Shown one piece after another: positions 34,686 through 42,573 of a stretch of DNA of 46,038 bases. Each line of letters starts with the position of its first letter. Position 1 is the first letter of the stretch. The notes below the pieces were generated by a model that was given only the letters and a program-made list of their open reading frames with translations, was not told the origin of the DNA and did not search any database. Origin of the DNA: Akkermansiaceae bacterium UBA6138 (GTDB taxonomy: Bacteria; Verrucomicrobiota; Verrucomicrobiia; Verrucomicrobiales; DEV007). The DNA lies in contig DIVG01000053.1 in assembly GCA_002422425.1 (NCBI GenBank), positions 1 through 46,038 on the forward strand, given 5' to 3'. The translations under genes were made by a program, and so were the position numbers.

Positions 34686-36095
34686 CTAATAACTTCTTCG
34701 CATGTGGCTGGGCAGGATATTCATCTCCTCCCGATACTTGGCGACGGTTCGTCTGGCGATTTTGATCCCGCGTTTCTCCAGCTCCTCGACAAGACTTTTG
34801 TCGCTGTAGGGCTTTTTCGGATTCTCCGCACTGATCATCTCGCCGAGGGTCTGCTTCACGCTGGTATTGCTGAGCGATTCGCCGTCCTCGGTCTCGTAGC
34901 CGGTCGTGAAAAAGTATTTCATCTCGTAGACCCCGTGCGGCGTCGCGATGTATTTACCCGAGACGGCCCGGCTCACGGTCGTCTCGTGCACCCCGACTTT
35001 TTCGGCAATCTGGGCCATGTTCATGGGCTTCAGCCGCGAGGGGCCGTCCTCAAGGAATCCCTCCTGCCGCGCCACGATCTCGGTCGCGATCGCCTGAATC
35101 GTCTGCTGACGCTGGTGAATGCTTTTAATAAGAAATTTTCCAGCCCTGATTTTATCGCGAATGTAAGCCCGGGCCTCGCGTCCGCTCCCGCTCGCCATGA
35201 GATCCTTGTAGGCATTGCTGATGCGGAGCCTCGGGATCTGCTCGCTGTTCATCGAGACGAGCCATTCGTCGCCGATGCGCTCGACGGTGACGTCGGGAGT
35301 GACGTAAGTATTGGTATCTTCCCCGAAGCGGCTCCCCGGGCGCGGGTCGAGCGTGGCGATGAATTCGGCGGCCTTGGTAATCTGCTCGGGCGAAACGCTC
35401 AGCTTCTTGGCAATCTGCGGGTATCGCTTCCGCGCGAGATCGTCGAGATGATGATCGATGATGCGGTATTCGAGGCTGTGATGTTTGCCGAGCCGCTCGA
35501 GCTGGATGAGGAGACAGTCGCGCAGATCGAGTGCGCCAATCCCGACCGGGTCAAAACTCTGAACGAGCGCCTTGGCCGATTCCAGATCCTCAATCGGGAT
35601 GCCCATGTCAAAGCAGAGATCCTCCAGACTGACCTGAAGAAATCCATTTTCCCCGATATTCCCGATCAGCATCGCGGCGAGCTCGCGTATCTTCGGGGGG
35701 ATCTCAGCGAAGCTGAGCTGGTTCATGAGATGATCCTGAAGGGTGATCGGTTCGACGATGGAATCCATCACAAACTGATGACGCTCATCGGCGTCGTCCC
35801 GCTTGGGCGAACTGATGCGTGACTGGGTCATGTACTCGCGCCATTCCTCGTCGAGCTGGGAGAGCTGGGCGAACTCGCGGTCGAACTCCTCGTCCTCGGA
35901 GTTCGAACCCGCCTCCTCAAGGGAAATATCAGTGGACTCCTCCTCAAGGGTGGGGTTCACCACAAGCTCCTGCTGAACGAGCTGGCGCAGCTCCAGCGTC
36001 GGGGTCTGGAGCAGTTGCAAGCTCTGCTGCATCTGCGGTGCAATAGACTGATGCTGCAGAAGGGACTGGGATTGATCGAACCGCTGCTCGGGCAT
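34686..36095 (-). CDS. rpoN: RNA polymerase sigma-54 factor RpoN
   Basis: RpoN directs RNA polymerase to -24/-12 promoters that need AAA+ enhancer-binding activators. The 469-aa product has the Gln/Leu-rich region I (SLQLLQTPTLELRQLVQQEL, about 24-43), an acidic linker, the core-binding domain, the helix-turn-helix block (IAEKVGVHETTVSRAVSGK) and the C-terminal RpoN box ARRTVAKYRE. Length is usual. No activator gene and no convincing -24/-12 promoter was found in the window. It is divergent from the type III PKS gene, and a short hairpin (TCACC...GTGA) lies just upstream of its start. Confidence 0.97.
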   Translation of the reverse strand: MPEQRFDQSQSLLQHQSIAPQMQQSLQLLQTPTLELRQLVQQELVVNPTLEEESTDISLEEAGSNSEDEEFDREFAQLSQLDEEWREYMTQSRISSPKRDDADERHQFVMDSIVEPITLQDHLMNQLSFAEIPPKIRELAAMLIGNIGENGFLQVSLEDLCFDMGIPIEDLESAKALVQSFDPVGIGALDLRDCLLIQLERLGKHHSLEYRIIDHHLDDLARKRYPQIAKKLSVSPEQITKAAEFIATLDPRPGSRFGEDTNTYVTPDVTVERIGDEWLVSMNSEQIPRLRISNAYKDLMASGSGREARAYIRDKIRAGKFLIKSIHQRQQTIQAIATEIVARQEGFLEDGPSRLKPMNMAQIAEKVGVHETTVSRAVSGKYIATPHGVYEMKYFFTTGYETEDGESLSNTSVKQTLGEMISAENPKKPYSDKSLVEELEKRGIKIARRTVAKYREEMNILPSHMRRSY

Positions 36096-36245
36096 AGTCG
36101 GGGCGTTTTCACCTGGGGGTGACCGACCTTAGCACATTTCGAACCATTCCTCAGTAAATTCTATTTTTTAATTCGAATCGCAAAATTGTCCGGGCGAACT
36201 CCCGCGTTTGCGATCTCCGGAATCGGAAATAAAAGCGGCACCTCC

Positions 36246-37376
36246 GTGACCGACGGCGTAGACTCTCCAGTGAAACGACGGGGCACACGCCCTCCCTGTC
36301 AGCCGCCCCCTGTCTTGCCTGCTTACATCCACAACCTCGAGAGGTCCGTCCCCGATCACTCGCACTCCCAGGAGAGCCTCTCCGCCTACCTTCAGGATCA
36401 ACTGACCGATCCGAAGTCCCGCCGTCTCGCGGCACGGGCCTTTCGCCAGTCGGGAATCGCGACTCGCCACACCGCGACCGGGCGTTTTTTCGACTGCGCC
36501 CCCTTCGACAGTGAAGGTCAGGCCACCACTGCCGCGCGCAACGCCGTCTACGCGACCGAATCCCGGCGCCTTGCCACCGCTCTCGGGGAAAAAATCCTCT
36601 CCCTTCCGGGTGCCACGCCCCGGGAGGAAATCACCCATCTCATTTTCGCGACCTGTACCGGTTTCGTAAATCCCGGACCGGACTTCTTTCTTGTGCGCGA
36701 CCTCGGCCTCCGGGAATCGGTGGAACGTTACACCCTCGGCTTTATGGGATGTTACGCCGCTTTCCCCGCACTGCGCATGGCGGCCCAATTCTGTGAAGCC
36801 GACCCCGTAGCGCGTGTCCTCATTGTCTGCCTCGAACTCTGCAGCCTCCACTTTCAGATCAACAATTCCCCGGACTCCATCATCGGGAACACCGTCTTCG
36901 CCGACGGTGCCGCCGCCGCCCTCGTCAGCTCGGAGCCGCCTCCATCGGGAAAACACTATCGACTCGATACCTTCAACACCGCCACGATCCCGGAAGGCGA
37001 ATCCGCCATGGCCTGGACGATAGGAGACTCCGGATTCGACCTCGTCCTCTCCAGCTACGTCCCGAAAGTGATCTCGGCAGCGCTCGGCGCCCTCCTCGCC
37101 CGCGCGGGCGTGGACCTCACCGGCATCTCCCGCTACGCCGTGCACCCCGGCGGCAAGGCCATTCTCGACCGTGTCGTCACCGCGCTTGACCTTCCTCCGA
37201 ATTCCCTCGATGCCTCGCGCGCGGTTCTTCGGGACTACGGGAACATGAGCAGCGCCACGATCCTCTTTGTCCTGATGGAGCTCCTCGCTTCGACGGAGAA
37301 GGGGGAAAAAGTCCTCGCGATCGCCTTCGGACCGGGCCTTACCGTCGAAACGGCGGGGCTCACGGCGATGGGGTGA
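36246..37376 (+). CDS. Type III polyketide synthase (chalcone/stilbene synthase family)
   Basis: Type III PKS enzymes are homodimers that extend a CoA starter with malonyl-CoA and release pyrones, resorcinols or other phenolics. The 376-aa product keeps the catalytic triad: Cys169 in GFMGCYAAFP, His300 in AVHPGGKAI and Asn333 in DYGNMSSATI. The final GFGPG-like block is AFGPGLTVE. Start is uncertain: the frame also opens at TTG 36186, GTG 36270 and TTG 36315, none with a ribosome site; GTG 36246 puts the triad close to its usual positions (164/303/336). No methyltransferase, oxygenase or desaturase, common partners, is adjacent. The product cannot be inferred. Confidence 0.9.
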   Translation: MTDGVDSPVKRRGTRPPCQPPPVLPAYIHNLERSVPDHSHSQESLSAYLQDQLTDPKSRRLAARAFRQSGIATRHTATGRFFDCAPFDSEGQATTAARNAVYATESRRLATALGEKILSLPGATPREEITHLIFATCTGFVNPGPDFFLVRDLGLRESVERYTLGFMGCYAAFPALRMAAQFCEADPVARVLIVCLELCSLHFQINNSPDSIIGNTVFADGAAAALVSSEPPPSGKHYRLDTFNTATIPEGESAMAWTIGDSGFDLVLSSYVPKVISAALGALLARAGVDLTGISRYAVHPGGKAILDRVVTALDLPPNSLDASRAVLRDYGNMSSATILFVLMELLASTEKGEKVLAIAFGPGLTVETAGLTAMG

Positions 37377-37413
37377 ACCGTTTCCCCTTCCGGATCGCCC
37401 TGGAAAAGGCGGC

Positions 37414-38430
37414 TTAGTTTCCGTCGAGCATCCGGCCGATTCCACCGAGGACACTGCCTTCGCCCTGATCTTTCCCGCCCATCGAGGGAGCGGAGCGGAT
37501 GATGCGGTCGGCGAGACGGGAAAAAGGCAAACTCTGCAACCAGACGCGGCCGTGCCCGCTCAGGGTCGCAAGAAAAAGGCCTTCCCCCCCGAAGAACATG
37601 GATTTCAGGTTCCCGGCGCGCTCGATGTTGTATTCTATCCCCGGTGAAAAAGCGACGATGCAGCCGGTATCGACCCGCAGTTTTTCCCCCTTGAGCTCGC
37701 GCTCAACAATGGTCCCGCCAGCGTGGACAAAAGCCTTACCGTCGCCTTTCAGCTTTTGCAGGATGAACCCCTCCCCTCCGAAAAATCCGGCCCCGAGTCG
37801 GCGGTTGAAGGCGATCGTGACCTGAGTGCCGTAGGCGGCGCAGAGAAAGGAATCCTTCTGACAGGTGATCTCGCCGCCCACTTTCGAGAGATCGATAGGA
37901 ATGATTTTTCCCGGAAACGGAGCCGCGAAGGCCACACGCCGTTTCCGGCTGCTCCCCGAATGGGTGAAGTGGGTCATGAAGAGCGACTCGCCGGAGAGGG
38001 CGCGCTTCCCCACGGCGAGGAGCTTGCCCATAACGCCCTCGGAGGGATTGGATCCATCGCCCATCTTCGCGACGAAAGTGATGTCGTCCTCCATGTAGTT
38101 CATCGCGCCCGCCTCGGCGATGACGGTCTCGCCCGGATCGAGCTCCACCTCGACGATCTGCATGTCATCACCGAAAATCTCGAAATCGATCTCATGCGAG
38201 CGCTGACCCATCGGCGGCGCGCTCTGCGGAATCGCCGGAGGCCCCGATGAGGCCGGATCTCCGCCAAAGAGCGACGGCATCATCTCCTGGGCCGCAGCCC
38301 AGTTCGCCATGCCCGGGCTCCAGACCCGGGTCTGCGGGGTGATTGTGCCCTTAGCGATGAGGCCGGGGATCTCCGCCTCGCTGACTTGGAATTGTTCGTT
38401 GGCTGAGATCGCGTAGTGCCAGGTTTTCAT
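37414..38430 (-). CDS. GYF-domain / AIM24 (TIGR00266-type) fusion protein
   Basis: The 338-aa product has two parts. Residues 2-50 (WHYAISANEQFQVSEAEIPGL...WSPGMANWAAAQE) are a GYF_2-type domain, which binds proline-rich or other peptides and is frequent in this phylum. Residues about 80-310 are an AIM24-like (TIGR00266) all-beta domain: ETVIAEAGAMNYMEDDI, GESLFMTHFTH, GKIIPIDLSK, QKDSFLCAAYGTQV and FGGEGFILQKLKG. Bacterial AIM24 proteins are of unknown function. No signal peptide is present, so it is probably cytosolic. ATG 38430 is chosen; the frame extends to 38793, but this crosses the divergent promoter region and overlaps the next gene. Confidence 0.88.
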   Translation of the reverse strand: MKTWHYAISANEQFQVSEAEIPGLIAKGTITPQTRVWSPGMANWAAAQEMMPSLFGGDPASSGPPAIPQSAPPMGQRSHEIDFEIFGDDMQIVEVELDPGETVIAEAGAMNYMEDDITFVAKMGDGSNPSEGVMGKLLAVGKRALSGESLFMTHFTHSGSSRKRRVAFAAPFPGKIIPIDLSKVGGEITCQKDSFLCAAYGTQVTIAFNRRLGAGFFGGEGFILQKLKGDGKAFVHAGGTIVERELKGEKLRVDTGCIVAFSPGIEYNIERAGNLKSMFFGGEGLFLATLSGHGRVWLQSLPFSRLADRIIRSAPSMGGKDQGEGSVLGGIGRMLDGN

Positions 38431-38536
38431 ATTTTTTTTGGGAGAGGATAGAATCTTTTCCCACAGGATCAAAGCGCGATACATGACGATTTCAAGATTG
38501 AATCCCCGCCCATTCAGGCAAACACTACCGGAGCCA

Positions 38537-40231
38537 ATGCCCCGACGCCTCCCCCATCCGACCCTGCCGGGTTGCCTCCCCGACCTGACCCTCTTCGGTC
38601 CGCCGCTTTTTCTCTTCGTCTGCCTCGCCTTTTCCCTCGCCGCCTGCCGCAAGGAATCCAAGGTCGAAATCGCGACGCGGGAGAAAATCCTCCTCCTCGG
38701 CAACGGCGGTGAGCCCAAGGCGCTCGATCCCCACATCGTCTCCTCGGTCGGCGACGCGAACATCCTGCGTTCGATCTTCGAGGGACTCGTCACCTACCAC
38801 CCCGAAAACGACATGCTCCACGAGCCCGGTGTGGCCGAGCGATGGGAGCCCAACGCGGACTTTTCCGAATGGCGCTTTTTCCTGCGAAAAGACGCGAAGT
38901 GGTCGAACGGCGATTCCGTCACCGCGCATGACTTCGTCTATTCCTTCAATCGCATCCTCCATCCAAAGATGGCGGCTCCCTACGCCTCGATGCTGTATTT
39001 CCTGAAAAACGGCGAGGCGTTTAACAAGGGCAACATCAGCGACTTCGCCCTCGTCGGAGCGAAGGCGGCGAACGATTATGAACTCGTCTGCACGCTCGAG
39101 CGACCCGCGCCTTTTTTCCCCGATGTCGTCAAACACACCACCTGGCTGCCCGTCCATCGCGGCAACATCGAGACCTTCGGCGCGATGACCGACTCCTACA
39201 CGGAATGGCAGAAGCCGGGGAACCAGATCAGCAACGGGGCCTTCATGCTGACCGACTGGCGCATCAACGCGCAGATCAAGGTGCGGCGCAATCCCCACTA
39301 CTGGGACGCCGCCAGCGTGAAGCCCAACGGGATCAACTTTTACCCCATCGACAACAACTTCACCGAGGAGAAAGCCTTCCGGAACGGCCTCATCCACTAC
39401 ACCTACACGACACCCGAAAATCTGATCGAGGACTACAAGGCAATGGAGAACTCCCCTCTCCGCATCGAGACCTATAACGGCTCTTACTTTTACCGATGCA
39501 ACGTGACACAGGCTCCGACCGACAACGCCGACTTCCGCCGAGCCCTCGCCTACTCGGTCAACCAGGAGACCATCGTGAAGTATGTCACGCGGGGCGGACA
39601 GCAACCGGCCTACGCCTTCACCCCGCCCTCCGAAGACGGCTATCAGCCCCCCGACGTGATCCATTACGATCCTGACAAAGCGCTGCAGTTCCTGAAAAAA
39701 GCCGGCTACGGGAGCGGAGCCGACGTGCCCGAGTTCACCATCATCCTCAACACCTCCGAAGCGCACAAGTCCATCGCCGTGGCCATTCAGGACATGTGGA
39801 AAAAGACTCTCGGTATCCGGAACGTGAAAATTGAGAATCAGGAGTGGAAAGTCTTCCAGCAAACCGTGATCGACAAAAACTACGACGTCGCCCGCGCCGG
39901 CTGGATCGGTGACTACGTCGATCCCACCACCTTCCTCGGGATGTGGGTGACGGATGACTCGAACAACAACACGGGCTGGTCGAGTCCCGACTATGACAGG
40001 CTCCTGCGCGAGAGCTCACTCCTCAGCGATCCGGCTCAACGTTACGGGAAACTGGCGGAAGCCGAGAGCATCCTCCTCGACGAGCTCCCCGTGCTGCCGC
40101 TCTACTGGTACACCCGCGTCTACCTGCTCCACCCCGATGTGAAGAACTGGAATCCGCTCCTCCTCGACAATCATCCCTACAAGCACATCGACCTGCAATC
40201 GTCGAAAGCCGCAGAGGAGGGCGCACCGTAA
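38537..40231 (+). CDS. Peptide ABC transporter substrate-binding lipoprotein (OppA/DppA family)
   Basis: The 564-aa product has a lipoprotein signal with lipobox SLAAC (Cys37) and a long periplasmic binding domain of the cluster C (SBP_5) family: EPKALDPHIVSSVGDANILRS, VAERWEPNADFSEWRFFLRK and SNGDSVTAHDFVYSFNRIL. These catch oligopeptides, dipeptides or nickel complexes; the length and blocks best fit oligopeptides. A GGAG-like site lies just before ATG 38537; upstream ATG codons at 38438 and 38483 are in frame but would give an unlikely long leader. Its stop overlaps the next start by one base (TAATG), so the three transporter genes form an operon. Confidence 0.92.
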   Translation: MPRRLPHPTLPGCLPDLTLFGPPLFLFVCLAFSLAACRKESKVEIATREKILLLGNGGEPKALDPHIVSSVGDANILRSIFEGLVTYHPENDMLHEPGVAERWEPNADFSEWRFFLRKDAKWSNGDSVTAHDFVYSFNRILHPKMAAPYASMLYFLKNGEAFNKGNISDFALVGAKAANDYELVCTLERPAPFFPDVVKHTTWLPVHRGNIETFGAMTDSYTEWQKPGNQISNGAFMLTDWRINAQIKVRRNPHYWDAASVKPNGINFYPIDNNFTEEKAFRNGLIHYTYTTPENLIEDYKAMENSPLRIETYNGSYFYRCNVTQAPTDNADFRRALAYSVNQETIVKYVTRGGQQPAYAFTPPSEDGYQPPDVIHYDPDKALQFLKKAGYGSGADVPEFTIILNTSEAHKSIAVAIQDMWKKTLGIRNVKIENQEWKVFQQTVIDKNYDVARAGWIGDYVDPTTFLGMWVTDDSNNNTGWSSPDYDRLLRESSLLSDPAQRYGKLAEAESILLDELPVLPLYWYTRVYLLHPDVKNWNPLLLDNHPYKHIDLQSSKAAEEGAP

Positions 40232-41157
40232 TGGACACGCTGCGCTACGTCGTTTCCCGCTTCCTGCAGTCGCTCTTCGCGCTGCTCTGCATCATCACGA
40301 TCACCTTCTTCCTCGCCCGCCTCGCCCCGGGGGGACCGTTCCTCGACGAGAAGGCCGTGCCCGAACATCTCATCGAACAGATGAAACGAAACTACGGCTT
40401 CGACAAACCGCTACCGGTTCAGTATGCCCTCTACCTCGGTCGACTCATTCAGGGGGATCTCGGTCCCTCGCTCGGGAACAAAGGCTTCACCGTCAACGAA
40501 GTCATCGCCGAGGGTTTCCCTGTCTCTTTTATGCTCGGCATCAGCGGGCTCATCATCGCCCTGCTCATCGGCGTGCCCGTCGGGGTCTTTGCGGCGGCGA
40601 ACCGCAACACCGGCATAGACTACTCGCTGATGGCCTTCACGATGCTGGGGATCTGCCTGCCGACCTTTGTTATCGCCCCGCTTCTGGGAGAAATCTTCGG
40701 ACTAAAGTTAGGGTGGTTCGACGTCGCGCTGTGGGAGAACAGCTCGGCCTGGTTTCTCGGGGCCGTCACCCTCGGACTGTATTATTCGGCCTACATCGCC
40801 CGGCTCACCCGCGGCAGCATGCTCGACGTGCTGAGTCAGGATTTCATCCGCACGGCACGGGCCAAGGGCGTCGCGCCGGCCAAGGTGCTTTTTAAACATG
40901 CCTTCCGCGGCGGCATCACCCCCGTCGTTGCTTACCTCGGGCCCGCCCTCGCGGGGCTCATCGGCGGGTCATTTGTCGTCGAGACCGTCTTCGGATTACC
41001 CGGGCTGGGACAGCACTTCATCAAGGCCGCGACCAATCGCGACTACTGGCTCATCAACGGAACGGTGACGGTCTTCGCGGTGCTCATCCTCGTCATGAAC
41101 TTCCTCGTCGATGTCCTCCAGGGCTGGCTCGATCCGAGAACCCGCAGCGCCAAATAA
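40231..41157 (+). CDS. Peptide ABC transporter permease (OppB/DppB family)
   Basis: The 308-aa product has six membrane segments and the N-terminal motif of this permease type (VSRFLQSLFALLCIITITFFLARLAPGGPF). The cytoplasmic EAA-like loop IRTARAKGVAPAKVLFKHAF contacts the ATPase. It starts on the A of the previous stop, with GGAGG about 10 bases upstream, which decides this start. It acts with the next gene as the membrane pore. No OppD/OppF-type ATPase follows, so the pore must use ATPases encoded elsewhere. Confidence 0.94.
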   Translation: MDTLRYVVSRFLQSLFALLCIITITFFLARLAPGGPFLDEKAVPEHLIEQMKRNYGFDKPLPVQYALYLGRLIQGDLGPSLGNKGFTVNEVIAEGFPVSFMLGISGLIIALLIGVPVGVFAAANRNTGIDYSLMAFTMLGICLPTFVIAPLLGEIFGLKLGWFDVALWENSSAWFLGAVTLGLYYSAYIARLTRGSMLDVLSQDFIRTARAKGVAPAKVLFKHAFRGGITPVVAYLGPALAGLIGGSFVVETVFGLPGLGQHFIKAATNRDYWLINGTVTVFAVLILVMNFLVDVLQGWLDPRTRSAK

Positions 41158-41158
41158 C

Positions 41159-42079
41159 ATGACGTCCGCACCCCAGACCGCCCCCGCGACGATTGAAAAA
41201 GGCACCTCGCTCGGCCGCGACGCGTGGTATCGCCTGAAAAAAAACCACCTCGCGATGGCGAGCCTCTGGTTCTTCGTCGCGGTCGTGATCCTCTGCTTTT
41301 TTCTCCCTCTCGTGCCGGCCATCCCCGATCCAAATGTGACCCACCCGGACCTCCAGTCCATGCCCGCTTTTTCCTCCGCCACCTCAATAGAGGGAAAGGA
41401 GGTCTCTTACCTGCTCGGCAGTGATCACCTCGGACGGGACATTTTTTCCCGCATGCTCTACGGTGGACGCGTCTCCCTCGCCGTCGGCTTCCTCGCCACG
41501 ATCGTTTCCCTGACCATCGGCGTGCTCTACGGTGCAGTCTCGGGTTTTGCCGGAGGCCGCACCGACGCGGTCATGATGCGCATCGTCGACATTCTCTACG
41601 CCCTGCCTTTCATGATCATCGTGATCATCCTGACGACCTACTTCGGTAACAAACTGTGGCTCCTCTTCGTCTGCATCGGCGCGGTCGAGTGGCTCACGAT
41701 GTCGCGCATCGTCCGCGGGCAGGTGCGCTCGCTGAAGAGTCAGGAATTCGTCGATGCGGCCCGCAGCCTCGGCCTCTCAAGCTGGCGCATCATTTCACGA
41801 CACCTCATCCCGAACACGGTCGGACCCGTCATCATTTACACGACCCTTACCGTCCCGGCGGTGATGCGGCTTGAGGCCATCCTCAGCTTCCTCGGTCTCG
41901 GGGTGCAGCCCCCCGACGCGAGCTGGGGCTCACTCATCAAAGAAGGCGCCGACCGCATGGCGAGCGATCCGAGCCTGCTCGTCTATCCGGCCATCATCTT
42001 CGGCGCGACGCTCTTCAGCCTCAACTTCCTGGGCGACGGGTTGCGCGACGCACTTGATCCGAAGAGTTCGAAGGATTGA
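41159..42079 (+). CDS. Peptide ABC transporter permease (OppC/DppC family)
   Basis: The 306-aa product is the second pore subunit, with an N-terminal helix, six membrane segments and the ATPase-contact loop VDAARSLGLSSWRIISRHLIPN. The motif HLGRDIFSRMLYGGRVSL is typical of OppC/DppC proteins, and the tail GDGLRDALDPK matches the family end. ATG 41159 lies 1 base after the oppB-type stop; an in-frame ATG at 41111 would overlap it needlessly. It is the last gene of the transporter operon. Confidence 0.94.
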   Translation: MTSAPQTAPATIEKGTSLGRDAWYRLKKNHLAMASLWFFVAVVILCFFLPLVPAIPDPNVTHPDLQSMPAFSSATSIEGKEVSYLLGSDHLGRDIFSRMLYGGRVSLAVGFLATIVSLTIGVLYGAVSGFAGGRTDAVMMRIVDILYALPFMIIVIILTTYFGNKLWLLFVCIGAVEWLTMSRIVRGQVRSLKSQEFVDAARSLGLSSWRIISRHLIPNTVGPVIIYTTLTVPAVMRLEAILSFLGLGVQPPDASWGSLIKEGADRMASDPSLLVYPAIIFGATLFSLNFLGDGLRDALDPKSSKD

Positions 42080-42153
42080 GGCGGGGGTTAGAGCGGCTAG
42101 CAAGCGACCTTCCCTGTTCCTGTTCCTTGTTCTTCTTGCTTCGCCCAAGGAGC

Positions 42154-42210
42154 GGGGCTTGCCTAAGCCCCGTTGACTCTTTGCTCCGCGTGGGGGCTTG
42201 GCAAGCCCCC
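42154..42210. repeat. Twin GC-rich palindromes before feoA
   Basis: Two related hairpins stand 20 bases apart: GGGGCTT-gcct-AAGCCCC (42154-42171) and GGGGGCTT-ggc-AAGCCCCC (42192-42210). Each is flanked by similar pyrimidine-rich runs (TTCCTTGTTCTTC before, TTCCTTGTTTCTG after). They may end transcription of the transporter operon, since the second is followed by a T-rich stretch. Their likeness to each other also suggests copies of a dispersed intergenic repeat. Confidence 0.6.
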
Positions 42211-42266
42211 TTCCTTGTTTCTGTTCCTCTTTACTCGATGCCCGCGTTGCGCCACAATTTTTATTG

Positions 42267-42285
42267 TTGCAACTGTGTCTCAATT
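42267..42285 (+). promoter_or_regulatory. Putative Fur box upstream of feoA
   Basis: TTGCAACTGTGTCTCAATT is a partial inverted repeat (TTGCAAC / GTCTCAA, 5 of 7 positions paired) of 7-3-7 form that resembles known Fur sites. It lies 17 bases upstream of the feoA start. Fur repression of feo genes is well known in other bacteria, which makes this reading plausible but not shown. Confidence 0.4.
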
Positions 42286-42302
42286 ACGTAACACTGACCG
42301 TG

Positions 42303-42560
42303 ATGGCACACGCGACAGTCCAGGACCTTGAAATCGACAGCCTCCAGAGCCTCGCTCAGGCCCAGGTCGGTTGTGATTTCCGGATCCGTGCCCTTGAGGG
42401 GCCCGGCTGCGAACAACTGCGCCATCTCGGCTTTTGCGAAACGCTTCAGGTCCGCAAGCTCGCCGGCGGTCGCAATCTCATCTGCTCGGTCTGCGGCACC
42501 CGCCTCGCCGTGAGCAGCGCCCTCGCCGAGCAGGTCATCGTTTCTCCCGTCACTCCCTGA
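42303..42560 (+). CDS. feoA: FeoA, ferrous iron transport accessory protein
   Basis: FeoA is a small cytosolic SH3-like protein required for FeoB function. The 85-aa product has the family pattern CDFRIRALEGPGCEQLRHLG, then FCETLQVRKLAGGRNLICSV, then CGTRLAVSSALAEQVIV. The unusual cysteine-bearing ICSVCGTRLALS-type block is typical of FeoA found with a short FeoB. ATG 42303 fits the family start; the frame is open further upstream through the palindromes, but this is not coding. It lies 13 bases before feoB. Confidence 0.93.
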   Translation: MAHATVQDLEIDSLQSLAQAQVGCDFRIRALEGPGCEQLRHLGFCETLQVRKLAGGRNLICSVCGTRLAVSSALAEQVIVSPVTP

Positions 42561-42573
42561 CCACCGTGTGACC

